Assembly: GCF_019175285.1 (NCBI RefSeq)
Contig: NC_056522.1
Span: 68,795,361 to 68,859,360 of the forward strand
Direction: 5' to 3'
Length of the DNA stretch: 64,000 nucleotides
From: Sceloporus undulatus
Taxonomy: Eukaryota; Chordata; Lepidosauria; Squamata; Phrynosomatidae
The notes under the pieces were generated by a model. That model worked only from the letters and a program-made list of their open reading frames with translations, did not search any database and was not told the origin of the DNA. Position numbers and translations under genes: made by a program. Below are positions 9,718 through 20,017 of this stretch, piece by piece (position 1 is the stretch's first letter; every line of letters begins with the position of its first letter).

Positions 9718-10060
9718 AATACACCTGTCCCTCTGCCTGCCCTAGGCTTCGGGGCACAAGGGTCCGTCAGGAATATGGGAAAACTGCAAATAACCAAAAC
9801 ACCATGTTTTCACCTCTCTAGGAGCCTCTAGGCCGGGCCTCCAGGGCAACTCTCTTGTGAGCATCTGAGAGACACTGGCCATAGAAGTGCCCTGGAGGAG
9901 CCAGAAAGGCCTAGTAGAGTCCTCTCTCTAGGAATCTCTAGGTCTTTTGGCACAACTTTTAGTTAAAGTCAACCACAGAGTTGCACTGGAGGATCTAGAT
10001 ATTCCTAGAGAGAACATAGTAATCAAATCTGTGAATAATCAAATCCACAAATATGGAGGG
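9718..10060 (-). mobile_element. Tigger/pogo-like DNA transposon relic
   Basis: On the minus strand the left end reads CATCCCTCCATATTTGTGGA, like the terminal inverted repeats of the TA-flanked element at 17598-17986. Its body matches 9345-9545 in reverse. Non-coding, about 340 bases. The two intron copies could pair in the pre-mRNA. Confidence 0.6.
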
Positions 10061-10061
10061 A

Positions 10062-10084
10062 TGAGTGTGTGTGTGTGTGTGTGT
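10062..10084. repeat. (TG)n microsatellite
   Basis: About eleven TG units at the end of the Tigger-like relic. Confidence 0.85.
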
Positions 10085-10094
10085 ATTATTGATT

Positions 10095-10290
10095 CCTAAG
10101 AACTACACAGGCATTCAAGGCATGTACATTTCCATAGCCAATGTTCAGGGGTAGCTGCATTGGCCATTTAAATAAATCAAAACAAAAATCCATCCTTTGT
10201 TGGCCAGCCAAAATTGCACAATATACTTGTTGCTAAGCTTTGGAAGCACCATGGGCTTCTTCTTCATCAGGCAAGATGTCACTAACTAAA
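10095..10290 (+). repeat. Interspersed repeat C
   Basis: Second copy of the repeat: GTTCAGGGGTAGCTGCATTG, then a GGCCAGCC-AAA block, CACAATATACTTGTTGC-AAGC and GGCTTC-TCATCAGGCAAG. The gene-trap-like appearance of short frames here is meaningless. Confidence 0.6.
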
Positions 10291-10379
10291 CAGGAGGGGG
10301 GGGGAAGAATTGGAGATGTTTGTCAGATGCCTTCATGTTGTTTCAGTCCTTATTAAGGATGTTATTATGATGGGGAGGA

Positions 10380-10565
10380 TAGCTTTTGCATTTCCATAGG
10401 CATTGTTCAGGGGTAGCTGTGTTGGCCCTTTAACAAATACAAACAAAAAAAATACTTTTATTGACCAACCACAAAAGCACAGTATACTTGTTGCAAGCTT
10501 TTGAAGCCCCTCTGGCTTCATCGTCAGGCAAGGTGTTAGAAACCAAACGGGAGAAAGGGGGGGAA
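10380..10565 (+). repeat. Interspersed repeat C
   Basis: Third, best preserved copy: GTTCAGGGGTAGCTGTGTTG, TTTTATTGACCAACC, AGTATACTTGTTGCAAGC, GGCTTCATCGTCAGGCAAGG. Same family as 9618-9717 and 10095-10290, all in the same orientation. Confidence 0.65.
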
Positions 10566-10582
10566 ACCCAATTGGAGATAGC

Positions 10583-10750
10583 TTTTTGTGAGTTTTTTGG
10601 GCTATATGGCTTGTTCTAGGGTTTGTTCCTGACATTTCGCCAGCAGGAATAAACTCTTCTAGAACATGGCCGCATAGCCCCACCCCCCCCCCCCCCACAC
10701 ACACACACACAACTTATGGGTGCCGGCCATGAAAGCCTTCACCTTCACAA
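10583..10750. mobile_element. Palindromic MITE (TTCGCCAGCA family)
   Basis: The left arm has GGGCTATATGG and TTGTTCTAGGGTTTGTTCC. The right arm has GGAATAAACTCTTCTAGAAC and ATGGCCGCATAGCCC, its complement. The middle keeps CATTTCGCCAGCAGG. A C-run plus (CA)n microsatellite (10680-10711) has grown inside the right arm. Non-coding. Confidence 0.6.
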
Positions 10751-11007
10751 TTGGAGATGTTAGTCAGATGCCTGTATGTTGTTTGAGTCCATAGTAAAGA
10801 TGTTACAATGGGGAGGATTGCTTTTGCATTTCCATAGGCATTACACAAACGATCCTATCACACACACACCACAACCAAATAACACACTACGACCTCCACC
10901 CTTTTATCCCTGTAAGTGTAACATACAATGCTTTGTGTGCAAGAGAGTTTGGAGGAGGAGGCAGGGAACTAGTCCTTTTTCCCTCACAACTCCCTTAGCG
11001 AACCTGA

Positions 11008-11555
11008 GGGTGCATCTGCACCGCAGAAATAACCTGCTTTTGACACCTCTTTTAATTGCCAAGGCTGGAGGCTATGCGGGGTGACCGGATGTCCTGGCCA
11101 CAAAGGAGGGCAAGGCACTGCAAAATGGAGGGCGTTTGGGGAAAAAAATATTTTGGACATGACCAAATGTAGGGTGGCCATAATGTCTTAGCTGGAAAAG
11201 AAGACAAGGCGCCACAAAATGGAGTGCTAGAAACACTCAGAATAAATGTAAATTCATGCTTCCTAGTCGTGCTCAAAATGGAGGGCATTTTGAAATTCTT
11301 CCAGGACAGAAGGTTTAAATGTTGGGCATGCCCTGGAAAAGGAGGACATGCCTGGTCACCCTGAATGCTGTGGAATTGTGGGAATTGCTTGTTGTGGCAC
11401 CAGAGCTTTAACTGCCGTGGCTCCAGGCTATGGAATTCTGGGAATGGTAGTTTGTTGCAGCACTGGCTCTGGCCATTCCCAGAATCCCATAGCCTGGAGC
11501 CACGACAGTTAAAGTGGTGTCCGACCACATTATTCCTGCAGTGCGGATGCAGCCT
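11008..11555. mobile_element. Palindromic MITE, family A, with nested insertion
   Basis: Left end GGGTGCATCTGCACCGCAGA and right end CTGCAGTGCGGATGCAGCC are inverted copies, with family A internal blocks (TATGGAATTCTGGGAATGG and complement). The left arm is split by repeat B at 11078-11362. Confidence 0.75.
11078..11362. mobile_element. Repeat B, inserted in family A MITE
   Basis: The ends GGGGTGACCGGATGTCC and GGACATGCCTGGTCACCCT are inverted copies, so this is a terminal-inverted-repeat element of about 285 bases. Its first part is duplicated inside it (AAGGCACTGCAAAATGGAGG, then AAGGCGCCACAAAATGGAG). A second, degenerate copy is at 4977-5167. No transposase. Confidence 0.6.
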
Positions 11556-11746
11556 GAGTCAGGGTCACCATTTCAGCCCTGGAAGCAGCACTGCCATTGC
11601 TGAAGCAGCGTGTTTGGCTGTGCTGAAAACGTAACAAGGATGAGTCAGGGCGCTGGTGCTGATAGACACTGACAGAGGGTTTCCCCTCCTTCTCTGGCCG
11701 CCACATTCTTTTGCAATGGGAGTTGAGGCGTGCAAGATGCTTCTAG

Positions 11747-11770
11747 CAGCAGCAGCAGCAGCAGCAGCAG
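11747..11770. repeat. (CAG)8 microsatellite
   Basis: Eight pure CAG units in the intron. Not coding. Confidence 0.9.
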
Positions 11771-12286
11771 ACATTTTGCAGAAGCTCGAGGAGGCAGTGC
11801 GCCATCTCTTCCCTTTTTACAGTGTGCCAGGCTCTCTCCAGCCTTGGGCAGAATTTATCTGGACCAGGCAGGCATTCCGTGCCCCTTGCCCCCTTGCAAG
11901 TGGGTCACACGCATATTGGATACGTTGCCTGTCTTTCAGCCTGAATGCATTTCCAGGGAGTGGAAGATTACAAGCACGCAAGTGGCTATTTGGCTTAGGG
12001 CCGTGTGGGAGGGTGGTACAGTGTAGGCGCATTTGAATGCAGCTTGTACTGTAGCGTAAGCACTGGCACAGCATGTTCGCTTGCCTTGCAGCTGCTGATC
12101 TACAGCCCCAGATAAGCTGAAGTTGCTTGGGGTTTTTTTAAGCTGGCTTTATCCATTTGTATTCAGTGAATAACATGGCCCATGGCCAGCTGCTTGCTGA
12201 GGCTAACCTACCCATTTTTAAACATGTTACCACAGCTGTATTTCTGCAACATTATCTCCTCTTCTTCTCTTTCTGTCTGTCTGCAG

Positions 12287-12994
12287 GAGCACGGGCTGCC
12301 AGGAAGAGAAAGCCTTCTCCGGAGCCAGAAGGTGAAGCTGGACCTCCTAAAATCAATGGAGAGGCACAGTCATGGTTACCAACCTCATCAGAAGGGATGA
12401 AAATACCAATGGCAGCTGCCTCTTTCATGTCCCCACCACCGCCAACCGCTTCGCCACATTCCAACCGGACCACGCCACCTGAGGCAGTCCAGAATGGCCA
12501 ATCCCCGATGGCTGCACTCATTTTAGTTGCAGACAATGCCGGGGGCAACCATGCCTCCAAAGATGCCAACCAGGTTCACTCCACCACCAGAAGGAATAGC
12601 AGTAGCCCACCCTCTCCATCCCCTATGAACCAAAGAAGGCTGCCCAGGGAGGTTCCAAGTCAAGGGGGAAATGCTGGAGGGATGGAGCCGGTGCATCCTG
12701 CCAGCCTCCCAGACTCTTCTCTAGCAGCGAGTGTCCCTCTGTGTTGCACTCTGTGTCACGAGCGCCTGGAAGACACCCACTTTGTGCAGTGCCCTTCCGT
12801 CCCCTCCCATAAGTTTTGCTTTCCTTGCTCCAGACAGAGCATCAAACAGCAAGGCGCTAGTGGGGAGGTGTATTGTCCCAGTGGGGAGAAGTGTCCCTTG
12901 GTGGGTTCCAATGTCCCTTGGGCCTTCATGCAGGGGGGAGATTGCAACCATTCTTGCAGGAGATGTAAAGGTGAAAAAAGAGAGGGACTCATGA
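12287..12994 (+). CDS. IRF2BP2: IRF2BP2 coding exon 2 (C-terminal RING), frame broken near end
   Basis: Encodes the rest of IRF2BP2 from Gly349. Seen in order: the basic nuclear signal RKRKPS at about 354-359 (the serine corresponds to the known phospho-site that controls nuclear retention in the human protein), the conserved [10 protein letters not shown] and [15 protein letters not shown] blocks, and the C-terminal RING-type module with cysteines from about 501 to 551 ([39 protein letters not shown]), which binds IRF2. As written, six G's at 12933-12938 put the frame off after residue 565. The original frame then runs to 13062 with 41 unrelated residues. The expected ending [18 protein letters not shown] and TGA (12992-12994) lies in the next frame. 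With five G's the protein is about 583 residues, against 587 in human. I treat the extra G as a probable assembly error; a real variant or pseudogene is less likely because everything else is intact. Confidence 0.93.
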
Positions 12995-13061
12995 CTTTTC
13001 CAGTTTCTCAGTGCAACATCACCTTTAACATAAAACTGTTTAAATTGTATATATATCTATA

Positions 13062-13188
13062 AATACCTATAAATACCTATATCTATATATCTATCTATAT
13101 ATATATATAATATATATATATATATGATATATATATCTATATATATATGATATATATGATATATATGATATATATATATATATATCTC
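13062..13188. repeat. (TA)n/(TATC)n microsatellite in the 3' UTR
   Basis: About 125 bases of TA, TATC and TATGA units starting about 70 bases after the IRF2BP2 stop codon. Confidence 0.9.
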
Positions 13189-13946
13189 CAAGACAAGGGA
13201 AATGTAGACTTCATAAAACATGGCTGTATAATTTTGATTTCTTTTTTGAATACATTGTGTTTCTATATTTTTGAAGACAAAAAGGTATGTACTTACGAAA
13301 CCTTTTTTTTCCCCTTTGTTTTTCTTTTTTTGGTTATAGCAATTATTTGTTGTGCTTCCTTGGTGACAGTTACTGTTCAGTGTAGGCTGTGACTTGGCGC
13401 TGCTTCTTTTAGAGAGCACTTGGCAAACCAGAAATGCTTTTAGCTGTAATTGTATGCACTTCGTTCCCCCCCCTCCTCATTTTTTTAAAAAATGCCAAAT
13501 ACATCTAATGAAATTGTAAAGATCGCCTTATTGTCTGTGGCTCCTTATTTTTTGCCCATATTCATTCGTGCTGGAGACTTAACAGGTTTTAGAGACAACA
13601 TAGAACACCACTCATTTCATTCCAAAGACAAGTGAGAGAGTACAAGGGATTTCACTTGGAAACATAGTTTCCTTGTTGATGCTGCAAAAATTAGAGCAGA
13701 CTGATTCTAGAAGGATGTTGCCTTCAGAGTATTATGCTAAATGAGGCACTGTTGTGTTAGGGATTGAGAAGTTAGGGTGCCTCTCCCCCATTAAAGGCAG
13801 TTCATGGTGGTTGGTTGTAAGACTGCAAAACTGCATTTATTCATCAATTACATGATGCTTCTGCAGAATTTTTGTAATGAGTTTTAATTTTTGTCTTAAC
13901 TGTGCATTGGTGCAGACAGAATAGCACTGCTATATTTTTAACAGAT

Positions 13947-13978
13947 CCATGCCTTTTCAGCCCACTGAAAAGGCATGG
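13947..13978 (+). promoter_or_regulatory. Perfect 14-bp hairpin in the 3' UTR
   Basis: CCATGCCTTTTCAG (13947-13960) is exactly complementary to CTGAAAAGGCATGG (13965-13978), leaving the 4-base loop CCCA. It could be bound by a stem-loop reader or be a chance palindrome. It is not part of any repeat family seen here. Confidence 0.55.
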
Positions 13979-15796
13979 TCATTTCCCTCATATTCATGTG
14001 GAAAAGTCTGACATAGGTATTTAAAAAAATTAATACAGTGCAGGCAGACTTTGATTTTAGTTATCACTTAAAGTAGGGTACTGTTGCTATTGTTACTGTT
14101 TCTGACATCATGTTCCCAGGTAGAGGCAGGAAACAGTGTGGTAATGACAGCAGCATGTGCAGCTTTGCCTGGCTTGCCTGTGTTGGCAGCAGAAAGATTA
14201 ATGGAAATTTCAGCCTGAAATTTCATAATACATGTGTTGGACAGGAAACAACACAATTCTCATTTAAATGAGCAACCTGGGATTTTACGTTAACTTCAGT
14301 TTGGTGTAGCCTTGCCTTTTTTGGTTACTTTCAAGAATTCTTTTGTAAAATACTGTTTTGATCTCACATCAGAAAGCACACATTTTAATCAATAAATCAT
14401 CAGTTACTAGAAATAGTCAAGCCTTGCTGTAGTGCTTCTGTGCTGTTTACAGTTGTGTTAGCAACACTGCTGTGCAATCCCTTGTGTTAAATGTTCATAT
14501 GGTCACAAGTAATTCTTTGAATCAAAATGATGGTTATATGGTCCCCATTTCTGTGGCAAAACACTATACATTTTGATGTTGAGAGAATGTTCAGCTGAGT
14601 TTAATTAATGCTGTTGGGTCAGACTGTTTTTATGTATTAATGTTCAGACTGCTATTTAATGCAGAATAGATTTTGGTAGACTTTTTTTTAATGGTCATTA
14701 CATTTGAAAATCCAAACTGCACATGCACAGTAATTTTAATTTTTAAAGTGTTTTAATGAATACACCCACTAGCATTGTGTTCCATATTACAGGTCAGTGT
14801 AATATTAAATAACAAGATTTGCATGATAAACCAATTCAGTACTCTTTAAAATGATAGAAATACATATAGTACAGACTGGTGTCTTATGTAAACACATGTT
14901 TAGACAGTTTGAAAGAGAGAGAAAAACGCACATATATACAACTGTAAAGGATTCTTTGGAACCACTATAGTCTGTGGAAATATGTATTTAGGCACTTTAT
15001 TAAAAATTGGATTTGAATTGATAGATGGTAATAAGTTCTTAAGAATCTCTTTGACATAATACCTCATGTATTATACCAGTTTGTATGGAGAATTTGCATT
15101 CTAGGTAAAACAATATCCCTGCTAAAATTTTCCTGGAAGGTTGGTTGGTGTCTTGGCATGCAGTGATTTGAGCTTTTTAACAAGGTGGAATGATTTAAAA
15201 ATTCTTTCCTGCTAATGCTATTCAGGCATGCCAAAGTATTGAGAGGCGTTTGATCTGGATCTCCAACGAAAATACTTTTATTTACACTTATATCCTAAAT
15301 AAGTGTCTTCGTATATTATAGCTCAGTAATATCACTGTATGTTCTTTAAAGTAGCTTAAATAGTGGGAAAGGTTAGGCTTTGTCATACCACGTGATGACA
15401 GCTGGAACATATTCAAAGCTCTGTATCTGTTCAGCAAATTCCTGAACCTGTTAAAGTTACCTACACAAATTACGCATTCATAATGCAGAAATGTCACAAA
15501 CTAGGACACGATTTTTGCATTTCTCTCCATTTCTATTGGGTTTAATGTAACTTTTTTTCTTGTTTCTTGATAACTTTATGACATCACCTCAATGGATCAC
15601 TATATATTTACCATATGTTTCCTTGGCTACAACTACTTTTTAAGTGCTTTAGCTACAACAGTACTACCATTAATCTCTGATAATAATGCAGACCTTGACT
15701 CCACTGCACCTAATGTGAACTTAGTTGTTCATTTCAATGGAGTCAGGTTTGCACCTTTACTTTTTTGAAGTTTTTAATGGTGATAATTTGTATAGC

Positions 15797-15802
15797 AATA
15801 AA
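15797..15802 (+). terminator. Candidate poly(A) signal AATAAA
   Basis: First canonical hexamer late in the putative IRF2BP2 3' UTR, followed by T-rich sequence (TTGTTTTAATGGAGTGTG). Confidence 0.45.
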
Positions 15803-15963
15803 GCAAAATATTGTTTTAATGGAGTGTGATTGCTGAAATCTCACCTTCATTATATTTCTAATTTACTTTTATTGAAATATCACCTGCACTATGCTTTCAT
15901 TGTTTATAGTTGCTAAACTAACACATTACTATTTTTACCTATTATTTTTTATCTTTTGCATTA

Positions 15964-15969
15964 AATAAA
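15964..15969 (+). terminator. Candidate poly(A) signal AATAAA
   Basis: Second canonical hexamer, with TTTCTGTGAGTGAACTC and a T-run 25-50 bases downstream, a reasonable cleavage context. Confidence 0.5.
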
Positions 15970-15990
15970 GTGAAATTAGGAGCTTTAAAC

Positions 15991-17054
15991 ACTTTCTGTG
16001 AGTGAACTCTTTTTTAATAACTTTTTTGTTATTTAAAAGAATATTGCAGCTACTGATGTGTACACAGTAGCCAGATCAACTGGACTTTTTCTTTTAAAAA
16101 TCCTCCTTTTATTAGCAAAGAAACATTAGGGAAATAACAGAGCAAAAAGCGTAACTTTAGAGAGAAATAATTTTGCTTGGACGTCTGGATCCATGTCTTC
16201 TAGGACAATACATTGCCCATCAAGAGTTCCAGAGAAAGTGGGGGAAAAAACAAATGTAAAAAGGAAAGCTCTGCAAATTAGTAATATCCTTGTGTAAGAC
16301 TCAAGCTGCATACCTGACCAAATTGCATTTAGGAGACAGTTTATTTGGGAGGATTTTGCCAATGACTTTATGGCAATAAGACCCTGGGAAATTTTCTCTG
16401 TGTTCTGGCCAAAACCTTCTCACCTTACTACTACAAAGAACAGACACAGTGTTCCATTGATGTGAGAGTCACTGAGGACAGGTCTTTTATGGTCAACGCT
16501 GGAGCTTTGCAGGACGTTCTAATTAAAAATGGCACCCTATAATATGAACCCTAAACAAGGTTAATGGCAAGCTGCTATCCTTCACTTACGTAAAAGGAAT
16601 TTAGTTCAAATACATTTTGGACTGGAGCACAAAAATTTTAATGCTGTCTTGATGTTGGAAGGAAAAATATAAAATACTATGATACTCATCTAGATAGTCA
16701 TAGTCTAATGAAAAACTTGAGATTTTACTAATCAAGGAACTACCCAGAAAGGATGGTTTGTGATTGTGCCTTATTTCCTACAATGTTGCACACAGTGCAG
16801 TTTAAAAATCAGAATGTAATCATTTAAAGTGAGAAGTATTCATGAACAAGAATGTGTGGGACTGCAAGTGAGTTAATACTGAAAGTTGCACTCTTTGAAT
16901 AGAAGTGCACCCAATTTACATAATTGAATATCTTAACCAAAATGTTAGGATTAGTGAGATGAGGGAGAAAATTACATTGACATTTACCTGCTTCAATGAA
17001 ATCATCAATGAAACCAAGGAGCCTTCTGAATAGACAAAGCATAGGATGTTGTTA
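15991..17054. other. Unique AT-rich sequence
   Basis: No repeat, gene or clear signal. It may include the end of a longer IRF2BP2 transcript. Confidence 0.5.
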
Positions 17055-17155
17055 AAAGACTGCAATCCTATTCCCACTTACCTGGAAGTGAGGGCAATTA
17101 AAAAATGTGCCTTCTGAGTAAAACTGAAAACTTGCATATTTGTCTTTTGGACTAA
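17055..17155 (-). repeat. Old interspersed repeat (TGCAATCCTA...CACTTACCTGGAAGTGA)
   Basis: Resembles the widespread reptile repeat whose ends read as 'gcaatcctatgcccacttac' and 'cttactcctgagtaga'. Poorly preserved relatives are at about 19270-19370, 21463-21600 and 32780-32920. Class uncertain. Confidence 0.35.
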
Positions 17156-17261
17156 GCTGGAGAGTTTTAGTGTGCAGTTGGTACAAGCAATTTTTAGTAC
17201 AGACAATGGAAAGAAAGCCTGAGACAACACAATCTCAATTGCAAAAATTCTGTGTTCTGTT

Positions 17262-17408
17262 ACTGATTTATGACCCTAAGATGACCCTATCACAGGCTTT
17301 TCTTGGCAAGATTTGTTCAGAGAGTTTTGCCTTTGTCTTTGCCTTCCTGTCAGGTGGGGAGAGTCATTCAGTGGGCTTCCATGGCTGAGTGGGGATTCTT
17401 CAAACCCT
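17262..17408 (-). mobile_element. Sauria SINE fragment
   Basis: The minus strand carries the Sauria SINE body: ATGACCCTATCACAGG, TTCTTGGCAAGATTTGTTCA, then CAGTGGGCTTCCATGGCTGA. The tRNA-like head is incomplete because a family A MITE follows directly. Confidence 0.7.
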
Positions 17409-17409
17409 T

Positions 17410-17597
17410 GGCTACCTCTGCATTGCAGAAGTCATGCAGTTTGACTGCATTTAACTGCCATGGCTCAATGATATGGAATTCGAGGATTTGTAGTTTGTTG
17501 TAGCACCAGAGTGCTCTGACAGAAGGCTAAATATCTCACAAAATTAAAAAGTCCAGAATTCCATAGCACTGAGACATGACAAAGCTGTGTTAAACTA
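17410..17597. mobile_element. Palindromic MITE, family A
   Basis: Left arm with TTTAACTGCCATGGCTCAAT and TATGGAATTC, right arm with GAATTCCATAGCACTGAG. The termini are worn. The element abuts a Sauria SINE on the left and a Tigger-like element on the right. Confidence 0.65.
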
Positions 17598-17986
17598 CCG
17601 TCACCCCTCCACATTTGTAGGATTCACTTTTGTGGATTTGATTATTAATGGATTATTTGCTGCTGCCTTGGCTGCTGCTCTATACTATTTAATAGGAACA
17701 GCAAGCATTGTAAGACTGAGTGACTATAGATGAGGCTTGTAAATCCCTATTAAAAATGGCATAGAGCAGCAGCCCTGTGCCGCCCCCCCCCTCCGCTTAC
17801 CTCTGTTTTGCAAAGGAACCCTGCATTCCCAAAGGCATGCGCATTGGGTTGAGTACATGGGTCATACTTTTGTGTGTGTTAAATATGGGGAAGGGGAAGG
17901 ATAGAGGTTTTTTTTTCCAGTTCTGTTTTTTCCACTTTCATGAGGGTCCAGCACCCCTAACCCCAGTGAATGTGGAGGGGCGACTG
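17598..17986. mobile_element. Tigger/pogo-like MITE (TcMar) with TA target duplication
   Basis: Left end CCGTCACCCCTCCACATTTG; reverse complement of the right end CAGTCGCCCCTCCACATTCA. TA flanks both ends (17596-17597 and 17987-17988), the target duplication of Tc1/mariner elements. 389 bases and no transposase frame. Related to the two intron relics in IRF2BP2. Confidence 0.75.
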
Positions 17987-20017
17987 TATGTTATGCAGAT
18001 GCAGCACTTGTCTCCAGAGTCATCGTCCAGTGCTCAAAGATCTAAACATTGGACCAACTTACTTTTCAAGCATATTTCCTGTGTCACATTCTCACAACTA
18101 CAGGAGAATCTTTAGCCAATTACATGAAAGTAAGCCCCGTTAATGAGGGTGGAATTCCTTCATCACCAAATGGTTGGAAAGCCTGTAATGTTGACTGATT
18201 TGAATTTCATACTATATAAAACAAAAAAGGCAATCCAAAGAGAATGCCATTTATTTAATTTTTGGCCTTACACAGGACTACATAGTTTGTTTTGGGTTTC
18301 AGCACATTGTAATGGAAAATTTGAAAGCAGGAAAAGCTAGACAGATTATTTCTGTCCCTTATTTTTAGGAGTCAAGTCCTATTTTAAGCTGCAAAATACA
18401 AAATATACTTCCCTAACATTACAGACAAAACTTCTTTTGATCGTCATTGTTTCATTATATCTGCGTTGGCTAGCCATTTTAACCAAATGTATTTAAAAGA
18501 GTATAATGAAAGTGTCAACTTTATTAAGAGGCTACTAGACACGTGAGAGTGGTTTTCTAAAAAAAATCTCTCCATGCTGCTGATAGGAAAGGTTATAAAC
18601 AAAATCTGAAGATGCTTTATAAAATAGCTTTACTTAGCTGGTAACAAGTAAAAGTCTTCTTTTCCTGATTCTTGAGTGTAAACGTTGAATCATTCAGAAA
18701 GTGTTCAATTACATCTTAGGCCACACGAAAACCTGAGTCACCCTCACTGCTTGCCTTTGTTCAGGAAATACAGAATGGGAAAGACACGCCTTTCCTCTGT
18801 CATAGACCAAGGTCAGGCTATACTAACAAATGAATGGAATACATATTTACCAGTTTCATCACTTCAGTATTCAGGGCTTAACTCATTCGTTGCCTTTGGC
18901 TAACCTATAGTCATCAGGAGTCCTTAAAAGGTTTAACTTATATGCCAACCGGTAATAATTCTAATAATTATGCCCTGCAAACAGGGATGAAGTCTCACTG
19001 ACATCCAGTGGAAGTGTTAAAAGATGCTTTTCGTATCTTGAATAAATCCTAACCAAATTTAAATGATCTCAAAATCTGCTGATGTTTTATGTTTTAATGG
19101 CATAGAAGGATAGGAAGAAAATCCAAAACTGCAGTCCTTATGCAGTTAGGTTTTACTTTGAAGGCCATACATGCAATATAACTGTTCCCAAGAATCATCT
19201 CTCACATTTATAAGTAATCTTTTTCTAACCCTTTCTGGACTATTTAAATTCCAACCTTAACCTTTTGAAAATGCAATCTTGTGTACATTTGTTCAGCAGC
19301 AAGTCAGTCCCGCTAAATACAATCAGAAAAAGATATAGTGTGGGTATACAGGATTGCAGCTATTATTACTGATATTTACATCACAAAGGGTTCCAAAACT
19401 ACAGTCTGGCATCCCAGTCCTTAAAAATATACACAGAAATCCTACTCAGTTTGATGGAATTTATGCCCTCCACAGTAGATGAGGCCTCAGCTGGAGTCTC
19501 TGGGAATTTATATTTAATTATCAGCAACAATTAAGAACTTAACGCTCCTGCTTCAAGGAGAAGTGTTCAAAACAAAAGTTGGACAAAAGGAGGGGGAAAG
19601 TTTCTTAGTTCCTCTTTATATTCAAAAGTTCTATTGAATATCATTGATGGAAAAGTAATGATACTAATAGTGTGTAGTAGAGACCTGAATCATCATCATC
19701 ATCATCTTCATCACCATCACATGAAAAGTTATTTTGGGGACTACAGCTTAGTCCAGAAAAGAAACATTCTAAGGCCTGTTTTTGTTTTTGTTTTTTAAAA
19801 AAATCATAATAAATAATTCACTGGAAGTGCAGGACTTAAACATGACTCCGTTGGTCATGGCAAGATGCAGCCTCATGAGAAGGTCATGTACAGGCGCCTT
19901 GCCTCTCATTCTTCCTGTACTTGCTGCTGCTGCTTCACACTACCAGAAAGAAACAATTTTCCTTGGCCTATGAAAGCATTTTAGTTGGGGAGTAGGCTTG
20001 CCTAAATAACCTTTAAA
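17987..20017. other. Unique AT-rich intergenic sequence
   Basis: No gene or well-preserved repeat. An (ATC)n tract lies at about 19691-19715 and an old repeat trace near 19270-19370. Confidence 0.5.

Larger units (their letters stand above)
9312..12286 (+). other. IRF2BP2: IRF2BP2 intron
   Basis: GTGAGC donor at 9312 and a pyrimidine-rich tract ending CTGCAG at 12286. The splice joins G with GA to give Gly349 and continues into [16 protein letters not shown], which matches the family exactly at the junction. The 2,975-base intron is mostly repeats, listed separately. About 11780-12240 has no recognised repeat. Retention of the intron would add about 42 residues, starting with polyglutamine, and stop at 9437-9439. 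Confidence 0.9.
12995..15990 (+). other. IRF2BP2: IRF2BP2 3' UTR
   Basis: AT-rich, nearly free of recognisable transposons and full of T-rich and AU-rich runs, following the stop codon and ending at one of two AATAAA signals. The human gene also has a long, well conserved 3' UTR. The end point is inferred, and a longer form is possible. Confidence 0.65.

Noticed and set aside
12287-12994. IRF2BP2 as a processed pseudogene
   Set aside because: The intron with proper splice sites, the CpG promoter and the otherwise intact frame argue for the real gene with a one-base problem.
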